A program made the translations under genes and the position numbers. From Streptomyces fumanus (GTDB taxonomy: Bacteria; Actinomycetota; Actinomycetes; Streptomycetales; Streptomycetaceae): 64,000 bases of DNA. Where the stretch lies: positions 124,001 to 188,000 of the forward strand of contig NZ_BNBI01000007.1 in the NCBI RefSeq assembly GCF_014655295.1, given 5' to 3'. A model generated the notes under the pieces. That model was given only the letters and a program-made list of their open reading frames with translations, ran no database searches and was not told the DNA's origin. Below, piece by piece: positions 51,150 to 61,621 of this stretch. How positions within the stretch are numbered: the first letter of the stretch is position 1; each line of letters begins with the position of its first letter.

Positions 51150-52733
51150 ATGAGCACTTACGGGAATGCGACGCTTTCGGCGGCCACGATCCTTTCGGAC
51201 TCCGCGGAACGCCGGCCCGATCACCTCGCACTGGTCAGCGGCGCCGAGCGGATCACCTACGGGGCGCTCTGGCACTCGGCGCTGCGGTACGCGGCGGTGC
51301 TGCGCGAGCGGGGGGCGGGCCCCGGCGACCGGATCGGGCTGCTGGTGCACAACTCGCCGCACTTCCCGGTGGCCTACTTCGCGGTCCTCGCGCTGGGCGC
51401 GACCGCGGTACCCGTGAACGTGCTGCTGAAGAGCGACGACATCGCCTACATCCTGCGGCACGCCAAGGCCCGGCTGCTGGTCTGCTCGGCCGGGTCGCTG
51501 GGGGAGGCGGAACCCGCGGCCGAGGCGGCGGGCGCCCGCGTCCTCACCGTCGGCGCGGGCGCCGGACCCGGCCCGCACCCCGCGCTCGACGAACTCGCCG
51601 CCGGGGCCGCGCCGATCGCCGGGCCGGTGCCGCGCTCCCCGGACGACATCGCGGTGGTCCTCTACACCTCCGGCACCACCGGCCGCCCCAAGGGCGCCGC
51701 GCTCACCCACCTCAACCTGGTGATGAACGTGACCACGACGATGCTCTCCCCCTTCGCGATGCGCCCGGCCGACGTGCTGCTCGGCTGTCTGCCGCTGTCC
51801 CACACCTTCGGCCAGATCTGCGGCATGGGCACGACGTTCCGGGCCGGGGCCAGGCTGGTCCTGATGGGCAGGTTCACCGCCGAGGAGGCGCTGGACCTGA
51901 TGGAGGCCGAGGGGTGCACGGTCCTGATGGGCGTGCCCACCATGTACCTCGCCCTCGTCGAGGCGGCCGCCCGCCGCCCCGGCCGACCGGGGCTGGAGCG
52001 CGCCTACTCCGGGGGCTCGGCCCTGCCGGTGGAGACCCTCGCCGCGTTCGAGGCCGCCTTCGGCTGCCCGGTCCACGAGGGGTACGGCCTCACCGAGACC
52101 TCCCCCTGCGTCGCCTACAACCAGCCCGGCCTGCCGAGGAGACCCGGCACGGTCGGCAAGCCGGTCTGGGGCGTCGAGGTCGCCGTCACCCGCCCCGGGG
52201 CCGAGGACGCCCTGGAGCCGCTGCCCGCCGGGGAGGTCGGCGAGATCGTCGTCCGCGGGCACAATCTGATGGCCGGATACGTGGACGACCCCGGTGCCAC
52301 CGCCGCCGCGTTCGTCGACGGCTGGTTCCGCACCGGGGACCTGGGGACGCTGGACGACGAGGGGTATCTGACCGTCGTCGACCGCAAGAAGGACGTGATC
52401 CTGCGGGGCGGGTACAACGTCTACCCCCGGGAGGTGGAGGACGCGCTGCTGAGGCACCCGGCGGTCGCCCGGGTCGCGGTGGTCGGGCTCCCGGACCCGG
52501 CCCTCGGCCAGGAGGTGTGCGCCGTGATCGTGCCGAGGGACGGACTGCGGCCGGACGAGAAGCTGGCGGAGACCCTGCTGGCCTGGGGCGAACGCCACAT
52601 CGCGGCCTACCGGCGCCCCCGGCGGGTGGTCTTCCTCGACCGGCTGCCCCTGGGGCCGAGCGGCAAGGTGCTCAAACGGGAGCTGGCCGCGCTGCTCGGC
52701 CCGGCCGGTGACGCGGGGCGGCCGGTCGCCTGA
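51150..52733 (+). CDS. moeA4: Acyl-CoA ligase, likely for 5-aminolevulinate activation
   Basis: About 527 residues of the ANL adenylating superfamily: AMP motif YTSGTTGRPKGA, GYGLTETSP, WFRTGDLG, the hinge DRKKD and the C-terminal Lys in GPSGKVLKREL. In C5N pathways an acyl-CoA ligase activates 5-aminolevulinate before ring closure; location beside the ALA synthase supports this role. Three start codons (51144, 51147, 51150) lie in frame; GGAG spacing favours the ATG. The letter moeA4 is from memory, and it could instead be the amide synthetase. Confidence 0.75.
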   Translation: MSTYGNATLSAATILSDSAERRPDHLALVSGAERITYGALWHSALRYAAVLRERGAGPGDRIGLLVHNSPHFPVAYFAVLALGATAVPVNVLLKSDDIAYILRHAKARLLVCSAGSLGEAEPAAEAAGARVLTVGAGAGPGPHPALDELAAGAAPIAGPVPRSPDDIAVVLYTSGTTGRPKGAALTHLNLVMNVTTTMLSPFAMRPADVLLGCLPLSHTFGQICGMGTTFRAGARLVLMGRFTAEEALDLMEAEGCTVLMGVPTMYLALVEAAARRPGRPGLERAYSGGSALPVETLAAFEAAFGCPVHEGYGLTETSPCVAYNQPGLPRRPGTVGKPVWGVEVAVTRPGAEDALEPLPAGEVGEIVVRGHNLMAGYVDDPGATAAAFVDGWFRTGDLGTLDDEGYLTVVDRKKDVILRGGYNVYPREVEDALLRHPAVARVAVVGLPDPALGQEVCAVIVPRDGLRPDEKLAETLLAWGERHIAAYRRPRRVVFLDRLPLGPSGKVLKRELAALLGPAGDAGRPVA

Positions 52734-52746
52734 GCCGGCCCGCCGG

Positions 52747-53898
52747 TCAGCGGGGGCCGTCGCCGCCGGGGCCGTCGCCGCCGGGGCCGTGGGGTTCGGC
52801 GGAGAGCAGGTCCTGGGCGTGCCCGTCCAGGGCGTGCTGCATCCGCGCGGACCGGGGCAGCATCGTCTTCTCGTACGCCCGCAGCGCGTCGGCGACGGTG
52901 TGGTGACCGGCCAGGGCGAGGGCGAGCTCGGCGGCGTCGAGCAGGGCGAGGTTGACGCCGACGCCGAGCGGGGGCATGAGGTGGGCGGCGTCGCCGAGCA
53001 GGGTGACGGTGGGGTCGGGCTCCCAGGTGTGGGGGACGGGCAGGGCGTACAGGGGGCGGTCCACGTACGGGCCGTCGTTGTCGGTAAGCAGCCTGCGCAG
53101 GCCGGGCGACCAGGCGCGGTAGCGGTCCAGCAGGAGGGCGCGGATGCCGTCGGTGTCCTCGGCGGTGAGCCCGGCCCGGGCGATCCAGTCGGCGGGGACG
53201 CGCTGCATCACGTAGACCCGCAGGTGGCCGCCGCTGTTGCGCTGGGCGAACAGGCCCCGTTCCCCGTCCGCCGCCAGGGTGCTGCCCAGGCCGACGAGTT
53301 CGGCGATGTCGGCGTGGCGGTCGTCGGTGCCGTGGAACCACGCCTCCAGGAAGCTGATGCCGGTGTAGCGGGGGACGGCGTCGGAGACGGCGCGGCGGAC
53401 CGTGGACCAGGCGCCGTCGGCGCCGATGACGAGGTCGGCCTCGACGGTGGTGCCGTCGGCGAAGCGCAGCCGGCGGGGGCCCTCGGCGGGGCCTTCGACG
53501 GAGCGCAGGGCGCAGCCCCAGCGCACCGTGCCCGGCCGGAGCGAGTCCAGGAGCAGTTCGCGCAGGTGGCCGCGGTCGATCTCGGGCTTGAACCGCTCGC
53601 CCTCGGCGGGGACGTGGTGGAAGCCGATCGCGCCGGTGGCGTGGTCCAGTTGGCGCATCTCCTGTCCCTCGGGCCGGGAGCGGCGGTGGAACTCCTCCAG
53701 GAGTCCGGCTTCCCGCAGGGCGATCTGGCCGTCGTCCTCGTGCAGGTCGAGCGAGCCGCCCTGGTCGCGGGCGCCAGGACCGGGGTCCCGGTCGTACACG
53801 GTGACGCCGATGCCGTGCCGCTGGAGGATGCGCGCGCAGGTCAGACCGCCGGGGCCGGCTCCGACGACGGCGATACGGGCGGCGGCGGGAGTGGGCAT
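52747..53898 (-). CDS. FAD-dependent monooxygenase (TetX/PHBH-like)
   Basis: About 383 residues: N-terminal FAD motif GAGPGGLTCARIL, mid-chain GADGAWSTVRRAV, and C-terminal GDAAHLMPPLGVGVNLALLDA. This is the group A flavoprotein monooxygenase fold, including tetracycline-inactivating TetX-type enzymes. Substrate unknown. GGAG lies seven bases before the ATG at 53898. It is divergent from a TetR gene across an inverted repeat. I see no reason to count it as a moe gene although it abuts the ligase gene. Confidence 0.85.
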   Translation of the reverse strand: MPTPAAARIAVVGAGPGGLTCARILQRHGIGVTVYDRDPGPGARDQGGSLDLHEDDGQIALREAGLLEEFHRRSRPEGQEMRQLDHATGAIGFHHVPAEGERFKPEIDRGHLRELLLDSLRPGTVRWGCALRSVEGPAEGPRRLRFADGTTVEADLVIGADGAWSTVRRAVSDAVPRYTGISFLEAWFHGTDDRHADIAELVGLGSTLAADGERGLFAQRNSGGHLRVYVMQRVPADWIARAGLTAEDTDGIRALLLDRYRAWSPGLRRLLTDNDGPYVDRPLYALPVPHTWEPDPTVTLLGDAAHLMPPLGVGVNLALLDAAELALALAGHHTVADALRAYEKTMLPRSARMQHALDGHAQDLLSAEPHGPGGDGPGGDGPR

Positions 53899-53981
53899 GG
53901 TGAGGCTCCGATCGTGGGTGAGGAGGCGGCGGCCGGACCTGTGCCCGACCGCCGCACCAGCAGAGCACAACGAGTCCATAA

Positions 53982-54005
53982 GTGCAACAGCTCAACTTTT
54001 TGCAC
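53982..54005. promoter_or_regulatory. Inverted repeat between monooxygenase and TetR gene
   Basis: GTGCAA (53982-53987) and TTGCAC (54000-54005) are separated by 12 bases and lie 30 bases before the TetR gene start. This is a likely TetR operator controlling both divergent genes. Half-sites are short, so confidence is moderate. Confidence 0.5.
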
Positions 54006-54034
54006 GAGGCAATCCATGGGATAGAGTCGCTGCC

Positions 54035-54643
54035 ATGCCCGACAGCAGTGAGCGCAGCGGTACCGCCCCGGCCCCCGTGGGGCGCCGGGAGCGCAAGAAG
54101 GCCGCCACCCGCCAGGCCATCGCCGACGCCGCGCTGCGCCTGTTCCTGGAGCGCGGCTACGACGACGTCGGCATCCGGGAGATCGCGGACGCCGCCGACG
54201 TGTCCACCACCACGCTGTTCAAGCACTTCCCGGGCAAGGAGGCCCTGGTCTTCGACCGGGAGGCCGACCTGGAGGCCGGTCTGCTCGCCGCCGTCCGCGA
54301 GCGGCCCCGGGGCCGGTCGATCCCGGACGCCCTGCGCGAGCACGCCCTGCGCCACCGCCGGGCGGGTGCCGGCGGGGACCCGGAGTTCGCGGCCTTCCTG
54401 GAGCTGGTCGACAGCACCCCGGCGCTGCGCGACTACCACCAGGCCATGTGGCTGCGCCACACCGCCGCCCTGGCCCGGGTCATCGCCGAGGAGAGCGGCC
54501 GCCCCGCGGGCGACGCCGCCTGCGCCGCCCTCGCCCACCTCGCCCTGGCCGCCCCGCACGCCGCCCGCGGACGCGAGGACGCCGAAGAGGTCGTCGACCG
54601 GGCCTTCGACCTGCTCGACGCGGGCTGGCGCGACCACGCCTGA
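54035..54643 (+). CDS. TetR-family regulator
   Basis: 202 residues. The N-terminal helix-turn-helix (ATRQAIADAALRLFLERGYDDVGIREIADAADVSTTTLFKHF) is classic TetR; the C-terminal domain (ligand/dimer) is of the common helical type. It is divergent from the FAD monooxygenase and probably represses it and itself. Confidence 0.9.
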   Translation: MPDSSERSGTAPAPVGRRERKKAATRQAIADAALRLFLERGYDDVGIREIADAADVSTTTLFKHFPGKEALVFDREADLEAGLLAAVRERPRGRSIPDALREHALRHRRAGAGGDPEFAAFLELVDSTPALRDYHQAMWLRHTAALARVIAEESGRPAGDAACAALAHLALAAPHAARGREDAEEVVDRAFDLLDAGWRDHA

Positions 54644-54738
54644 CGCGCCGGCGGGTGCGGCCTGCCGACCGGCCTGACTCGCCGGCCGGTGCGACCCGCC
54701 GGCCGCTGTGACTTACCCGCCCGCCCGGCCCGCCGCCG

Positions 54739-55347
54739 TCAGGAGGACGGCCAGCCCAGCAGGGCCAGGTCGGCCACCCGCCGCAGCTCCTCCGGTGGGA
54801 CGCCGCCGACGGCCTGGACGGCGATGCCGTTCGCCACCGTCATGAGGTACCGGGCGAGGACGTCCGGGTCGGCACCGGCGGGCAGGTCCCCTTCGGCACG
54901 GGCGCGCCGGAGCCGGTCGCGGAGCAGGGCGACGCCCTCGTCGCGCCAGGCCGTCAGGGCGTCCCGGGCGGCGCGCCCCGGCTCACCGGCGGCGAGGCAG
55001 CCCTGGACGCCCAGGCACCCGGCGGGGTGGTCGGGGTGCGTGGTGGCCCCGACCGAGCCGGTCAGGAACGCGGTGGCCACCTGCCGGGCGGTCGGCTCCC
55101 GCACCGCCCGCGCCGCGTAGGAGGCGGGACCCGCCGTGTAGCGCTCCAGGGCCCTGCGGAACAGCTCCTCCTTGTTGCCGAAGGCCGCGTACATGCTGGT
55201 GCGGGTGATCCCCATGGCCTTGGTCAGGTCGGTGAGGCTGGCGCCCTCGTAGCCCTGCTCCCAGAAGACCCGCATCGCGCGTTCCAGGGCCGCGTCGGCG
55301 TCGAACCCCCTCGGGCGGCCGACCGGTGCCTTCCGTCGCGTCTCCAT
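54739..55347 (-). CDS. TetR-family regulator
   Basis: 202 residues: ALERAMRVFWEQGYEGASLTDLTKAMGITRTSMYAAFGNKEELFRRAL is a TetR DNA-binding domain, followed by a C-terminal domain with CLGVQGCLAAGEPG, as in the YxaF/LmrA-like group. The ATG at 55347 is divergent from an SDR gene. Two 14-bp palindromes lie in the gap, and it probably represses both genes. Confidence 0.9.
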   Translation of the reverse strand: METRRKAPVGRPRGFDADAALERAMRVFWEQGYEGASLTDLTKAMGITRTSMYAAFGNKEELFRRALERYTAGPASYAARAVREPTARQVATAFLTGSVGATTHPDHPAGCLGVQGCLAAGEPGRAARDALTAWRDEGVALLRDRLRRARAEGDLPAGADPDVLARYLMTVANGIAVQAVGGVPPEELRRVADLALLGWPSS

Positions 55348-55368
55348 GCCATCGATCCTAACCCTTCT

Positions 55369-55420
55369 GTACCGATCGGTTCGAAGGGATGCTACGGTCA
55401 CTTTCAGTACCGATCGGTAC
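55369..55420. promoter_or_regulatory. Two TetR operators (GTACCGATCGGTAC)
   Basis: GTACCGATCGGTTC (55369-55382, one mismatch to a perfect palindrome) and GTACCGATCGGTAC (55407-55420, perfect) have centres 38 bases apart in the gap between the TetR and SDR genes. Confidence 0.75.
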
Positions 55421-55443
55421 CGAAATTGATGGAGGTCAGAATC

Positions 55444-56187
55444 ATGGGACAGTTCGAGGGCAAGACCGCCGTGGTCACCGGCGGCAGCACCGGCATCGGT
55501 CTGGCCACCGCCGTACGACTGGCGGCCGAGGGTGCGCACGTGTTCATCACCGGGCGGCGCGCGACCGCGCTGGACGAGGCCGTGAAGACCATCGGCGCGA
55601 CGAAGGCGACCGCGGTGGCCGGGGACGTCTCCGACCCGGCCGACCTGGACCGCCTGTACGACGCGGTCCGCGCCCGGGGCCGCGGCCTGGACGTGCTCTT
55701 CGCCAACGCGGGCACCGGCTCCTTCGCGACCCTGGAGCAGACCACCGAACAGCACATCGACGAGATCTTCGGCGTCAATGTGCGCGGCACCCTGTTCACC
55801 GTGCAGAAGGCGCTGCCCCTGCTCAACGACGGCGCGTCGGTGATCCTGAACTCCTCGGTCCGCGCCGACGACGGGGTCGCCGCCTTCGGCGCGTACGCCG
55901 CCTCCAAGGCGGCCGTCCGGTCCTTCGCCCGGACCTGGGCCAACGAGCTCAAGGACCGCGGCATCCGCGTCAACGCGGTCTCCCCGGGCCCCATCGACAC
56001 CCCCGGAGCCGACGCGATCACCGGGGACGCGCCGGTCGACAAGGAGCAGTTCGCCGCCGGTGTGCCGCTCGGCCGGGTGGGCCGCCCGGAGGAGGTCGCC
56101 CAGGCGGTGGTCTTCCTCGCCTCCGAGCAGGCCAGCTTCGTCCTCGGGGCCAACCTGTACGTCGACGGCGGCGAGAACCAGATCTGA
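55444..56187 (+). CDS. Short-chain dehydrogenase/reductase
   Basis: 247 residues, classical SDR: TGGSTGIG (cofactor motif), NAG, catalytic Ser in LNSSV, YAASK (Tyr-x3-Lys) and VSPGPIDTPG. NAD(P)-dependent oxidoreductase of unknown substrate. GGAGGT precedes the ATG. It is divergent from a TetR gene whose operators lie upstream, so it is likely induced by a ligand of that protein. Confidence 0.92.
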   Translation: MGQFEGKTAVVTGGSTGIGLATAVRLAAEGAHVFITGRRATALDEAVKTIGATKATAVAGDVSDPADLDRLYDAVRARGRGLDVLFANAGTGSFATLEQTTEQHIDEIFGVNVRGTLFTVQKALPLLNDGASVILNSSVRADDGVAAFGAYAASKAAVRSFARTWANELKDRGIRVNAVSPGPIDTPGADAITGDAPVDKEQFAAGVPLGRVGRPEEVAQAVVFLASEQASFVLGANLYVDGGENQI

Positions 56188-56313
56188 CCCGGCACCCCGC
56201 GGACCCGCACCGCCCCGGCCCGTCGCGGCGTGCCTGGGCGGTGCGGCGGCACGGGCGATATATCACTGTTGGGTGCTCTGTCCTTCCGTTGCCCCGCCCC
56301 CGTCCGGTCGCGC

Positions 56314-59217
56314 GTGACCGCGCTCGTCCTCGGCCACTTCGCGCTCGCGCTGTTCGCCGCGCCGCTGGTGAGGCGGTACGGAACCGGCGCGTTCCCGGTG
56401 CTGGCCCTGCCGCCGCTGGCCGCCGCCGTCTGGGCGGCCACCCGGTGGCGCACCGCCGCCGGGGGCGGCGCCGACACCGAGCGGTGGACCTGGCTGCCCG
56501 CCTACCGCGTCGACTGGGCGCTGCGCCTGGACGCCCTCGCCGAGCTGATGGTGCTGCTCGCCGCCGGGGTGGGCGCCCTGGTCCTGGTGTACTGCGCCCG
56601 GTACTTCGACGACCGGACGCCGGACCTGGGCCGGTTCGCGGGCAACCTGCTCGCCTTCGCCGGGGCGATGCTCGGCCTGGTCCTCGCCGACGACCTGATC
56701 CTGCTGTACGTCTTCTGGGAACTGACGACCGTCTTCTCGTACCTGCTGATCGGCCAGAGCAGCGACCGCAAGGGGAACCGGCGCAGCGCCCTGCAGGCCC
56801 TGACGGTGACCACGCTCGGCGGGCTGACCATGCTGACCGGCTTCCTGCTGCTGGGCCGGCAGGCCGGTACGTACCGTATCTCGGCGATCCTCGCCGACCC
56901 GCCGCCCGCGTCGGCGGCGCTGTCGGCGGCCGTCGTGCTGATCCTGGTCGGGGCGCTGTCCAAGTCGGCGGTCTGGCCGTTCAGCCTGTGGCTGCCGAAC
57001 GCGATGGCCGCCCCCACCCCGGTCAGCGCCTATCTGCACGCCGCCGCCATGGTGAAGGCCGGTGTCTACCTGGTGGCCCGGCTCGCCCCGGCGCTCGCCG
57101 AGGTCACCCCCTGGCGGCCGCTGCTGCTGGTGCTCGGCGGCGCCACGATGCTGCTCGGGGGCTGGCGGGCGCTGCGCCTGTGCGACCTCAAGCTCGTCCT
57201 CGCCCACGGCACGGTGAGCCAGCTCGGCTTCCTGACGGTGCTCACCGGCGCCGGCCGGCACGACACGGCCCTGGCCGGCACCGCCATGCTCCTCGCCCAC
57301 GCCCTGTTCAAGGCGCCCCTGTTCCTCGTCACCGGGATCATCGACCACGCGGCCGGCACCCGTGACCTGCGCAGACTGTCCGGGCTGGGGCGCGAGCTGC
57401 CCGCCGTGTGCGCGGTCGCCGTGGTCGCCGGGCTGTCCATGGCCGCCGTACCGCCGCTGCTCGGGTTCGCCGCCAAGGAGGCCGCGTTCCAGACGCTGCT
57501 GGACGGCGGCGCCGCCGACCGGTGGGCGCTCGCCGCGACCGTCCTCGGATCGGCGCTGACCACCGCGTACACCCTGCGCTACCTGTGGGGCGCCTTCGCC
57601 CGCAAACCCGGCGTCCCCGGCAGCCGCGCGCACCGCGTCCCCGCCGCCTTCCTCGCGCCGCCCGCCGTGCTCGCCCTCGCCTGCCTGGTCCTGGGCCCCG
57701 GCACCGGATGGCTGAACGGGCTGCTCGGCGCGTACGCGGGGCAGTTCCCGGCGCCCGCGCACCCGTACCACCTGGCGCTCTGGCACGGGACGGGCCCCGC
57801 CCTCTGGCTGTCCGCCGCGGCCTGGGCGGGCGGCGGGCTGCTGTTCCTGGCCGCCGGTCCGGTCGTCCGCGTCGGGCGGGCGCTGGCCTGGCGCCCCGCC
57901 GACCGGACCTTCGGACGGCTGCTGCTCGCCCTGGAACGCGCCGCCCTGCAGTGCACCGGGTTCGTACAGCGCGGCTCCCTGTCGGTGTACCTGATGACCG
58001 CCCTCGCCGTGGTCCTCGCCGGGCAGATCGCCGTCCTCGGCACCGACCGGCCCTGGACCGGGGCCCCCGCCCCCCGGCCCTGGGACACCCCGGTGCAGGC
58101 TGCCGTCGCCCTGCTGACCTGCGCCGCCGCCCTGCTCTGCCTGGGCGCCCGGCGCCGGATGAAGGCCGTGGTGCTGGCCGGGCTCACCGGCTACGGCACC
58201 GCGCTGCTGTTCGTGGTGCAGGGCGCCCCCGACCTCGCGGTCACCCAGTTCTGCGTGGAGACCGTCGCCATGATCGTGTTCGTCCTGGTGCTGCGGCGGA
58301 TGCCGGTGCGGTTCGAGGAGAGCGTCCGTCTGCGCCGCCGCGTGCTGCGGATGCCGCTGGCCCTGGCGGGCGGCGCCGCCGTCGCCACGGTGCTGTGGAT
58401 CATGGCGGGGCACCGGCGGGGTGGCACCGCCGGATCGGCGATGGTCGAGGAGGTCGCCCACCACGGCCTGAAGGACGTCGTCGCCACCATCCTCGTGGAC
58501 CTGCGGGCCTGGGACACCATGGGGGAGTCCGCGGTGCTCGCCGCCGCCGCGATCGGCGTCACCAGCCTCATCTACCTGCACCGGCGCACCGACCGGCCCG
58601 CACCACCGGCGCCCGGCGACCCCCCGGGCAGCGCCGCGCCCACCGCCTGGAGCCTGCCCCCGGGCAGCCTGGCCGGACTGCCCAGCGGCGACGAGGGCGC
58701 CCCCGAGCGGACCTGGCTCGCGGCCGGCGACACCCTCGCCCCCGAACGCCGCTCCATCGTCCTCGAAGTGGTCGCCCGGCTGATCTTCCACCCGATCCTG
58801 GTGCTCTCCGTCTACCTGCTGATGTGCGCGGAGAACCTGCCCGGCGGCGGCTTCGTCGCCGGCCTGGTCGCCGGGGTCGCCTTCATCACCCGCTACCTGG
58901 CCGGCGGACGGCACGAACTCGCCGACGCCGCGCCCTTCGCCCCCGGCCTCTTCACCGGCCTCGGCATGGTCGTCTCCACCGGGGTCGGGCTGGGCGGGCT
59001 GGCCCAGGGCACCGTGCTGCACGGCTGGACCTGGCACGGCCACCTCCCGGTGTGGGGCGACGCCCACCTGAGCACCGCCGTCCTCTTCGACTGCGGCGTC
59101 TACCTCCTCGTCCTCGGCGTGGTCCTCGACATCGTGCGCGCCCTCGGCGCCCGGATCGACCGGCAGATCGAACGCGCCGCCGCCCAGCGCCACCGGCGGG
59201 AGGCGGGCACCGCGTGA
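56314..59217 (+). CDS. mrpA: Mrp antiporter subunit A with fused B
   Basis: About 967 residues with roughly 20 membrane helices. The N-terminal two-thirds is a proton-channel-like NuoL/MrpA domain (ELTTVFSYLLIGQSSDRKGNRRSALQAL, KSAVWPFSLWLPNAM). A DUF4040-type region follows, and the last 150 residues (RLIFHPILVLSVYLL, CAENLPGGGFVAGL) are the MrpB domain, so A and B are one chain. Mrp complexes exchange Na+ for H+ at the membrane. I take the GTG at 56314; a TTG at 56269 is possible. A TATAT box lies at 56259. First gene of six. Confidence 0.9.
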   Translation: MTALVLGHFALALFAAPLVRRYGTGAFPVLALPPLAAAVWAATRWRTAAGGGADTERWTWLPAYRVDWALRLDALAELMVLLAAGVGALVLVYCARYFDDRTPDLGRFAGNLLAFAGAMLGLVLADDLILLYVFWELTTVFSYLLIGQSSDRKGNRRSALQALTVTTLGGLTMLTGFLLLGRQAGTYRISAILADPPPASAALSAAVVLILVGALSKSAVWPFSLWLPNAMAAPTPVSAYLHAAAMVKAGVYLVARLAPALAEVTPWRPLLLVLGGATMLLGGWRALRLCDLKLVLAHGTVSQLGFLTVLTGAGRHDTALAGTAMLLAHALFKAPLFLVTGIIDHAAGTRDLRRLSGLGRELPAVCAVAVVAGLSMAAVPPLLGFAAKEAAFQTLLDGGAADRWALAATVLGSALTTAYTLRYLWGAFARKPGVPGSRAHRVPAAFLAPPAVLALACLVLGPGTGWLNGLLGAYAGQFPAPAHPYHLALWHGTGPALWLSAAAWAGGGLLFLAAGPVVRVGRALAWRPADRTFGRLLLALERAALQCTGFVQRGSLSVYLMTALAVVLAGQIAVLGTDRPWTGAPAPRPWDTPVQAAVALLTCAAALLCLGARRRMKAVVLAGLTGYGTALLFVVQGAPDLAVTQFCVETVAMIVFVLVLRRMPVRFEESVRLRRRVLRMPLALAGGAAVATVLWIMAGHRRGGTAGSAMVEEVAHHGLKDVVATILVDLRAWDTMGESAVLAAAAIGVTSLIYLHRRTDRPAPPAPGDPPGSAAPTAWSLPPGSLAGLPSGDEGAPERTWLAAGDTLAPERRSIVLEVVARLIFHPILVLSVYLLMCAENLPGGGFVAGLVAGVAFITRYLAGGRHELADAAPFAPGLFTGLGMVVSTGVGLGGLAQGTVLHGWTWHGHLPVWGDAHLSTAVLFDCGVYLLVLGVVLDIVRALGARIDRQIERAAAQRHRREAGTA

Positions 59218-59977
59218 CCGTCAGCCTGGCCCTCCTGGTGACCGCCGCCGTGCTCAGCGCCGTCGGCGGGGTGCTGCTGCTGACCCGGTCCCTGACCCGG
59301 GTGCTGCTCGGCGCCGTCGTCCTCGGCAACGGCGTCAACCTGCTGGTCCTCACCTCCACCGGCAGCGCGGGCGAGGCGCCGCTGCTGTACCCGCACGTCG
59401 TGCGCAACCGGGTCACCGACCCGCTGCCGCAGGCCATCGCGCTCACCGCGATCGTCATCTCCCTGGCCACCACCGCTTTCCTGCTCTCCCTGGCCTACCG
59501 CAGCCACCAGGTCACCGGCTCCGACGAGATCAGCGACGACGCCGAGGACCGGCTGGTCGCGCTGCGCGCCGAGGTGCTGCACCGGCGCGGCGAACTGCGC
59601 GCCCGCTACCGCCGGGCCCGGGCCGAGCGCGGCACCACCCAGGAACAGCGCGCCCGCTACCGCGCCGCCCGCAGACGGCTGCGCGACCGGCTGCGGGAGG
59701 AACGCGCCTACCAGGCCAGGGCCAACGACGTCTCCGGCAACCTCTGGAACGACATCCTCGGCGCCGACCCCGAGGACTACCGGGCCGGCCGGGAACAGGG
59801 CACCACCGACCCGGCCGGCCGGCCCGGACCGGCCCCCGCCCACGACGCCGGACCCTCCAACGACCCCGGGGAGAGCGGCCGCGAACCCGAGGACGGGACC
59901 GACGGCACCCCCGACCGGTCACCCGGCCGGCCCGGTCAGCCCGACGACCCCGAGGGCCCCGGCACGGAAGGAACCAG

Positions 59978-59981
<4 letters not shown>
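59214..59981 (+). CDS. mrpC: Mrp antiporter subunit C with long cytoplasmic extension
   Basis: 255 residues. The first 105 are a normal MrpC/NuoK-like three-helix protein (LGAVVLGNGVNLLVL, DPLPQAIALTAIVISLATTAFLLSLAYR). The other 150 are a hydrophilic tail: an Arg/Glu-rich coiled-coil region, then a Pro/Gly/Asp-rich disordered end. Usual MrpC proteins are about 115 residues, so the tail is an addition. It overlaps mrpA and mrpD by four bases each. Confidence 0.9.

Positions 59982-61617
<1,636 letters not shown>

Positions 61618-61621
<4 letters not shown>

Noticed and set aside
52747..53898. FAD monooxygenase as a tailoring enzyme of the moe product
   Set aside because: No hydroxylation step of this kind is known in the pathway, and it has its own divergent TetR and operator.
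56263..59193. Long minus-strand frame opposite mrpA
   Set aside because: It is an antisense shadow with low-complexity Gly/Gln/Glu text; the plus strand encodes a clear MrpA.
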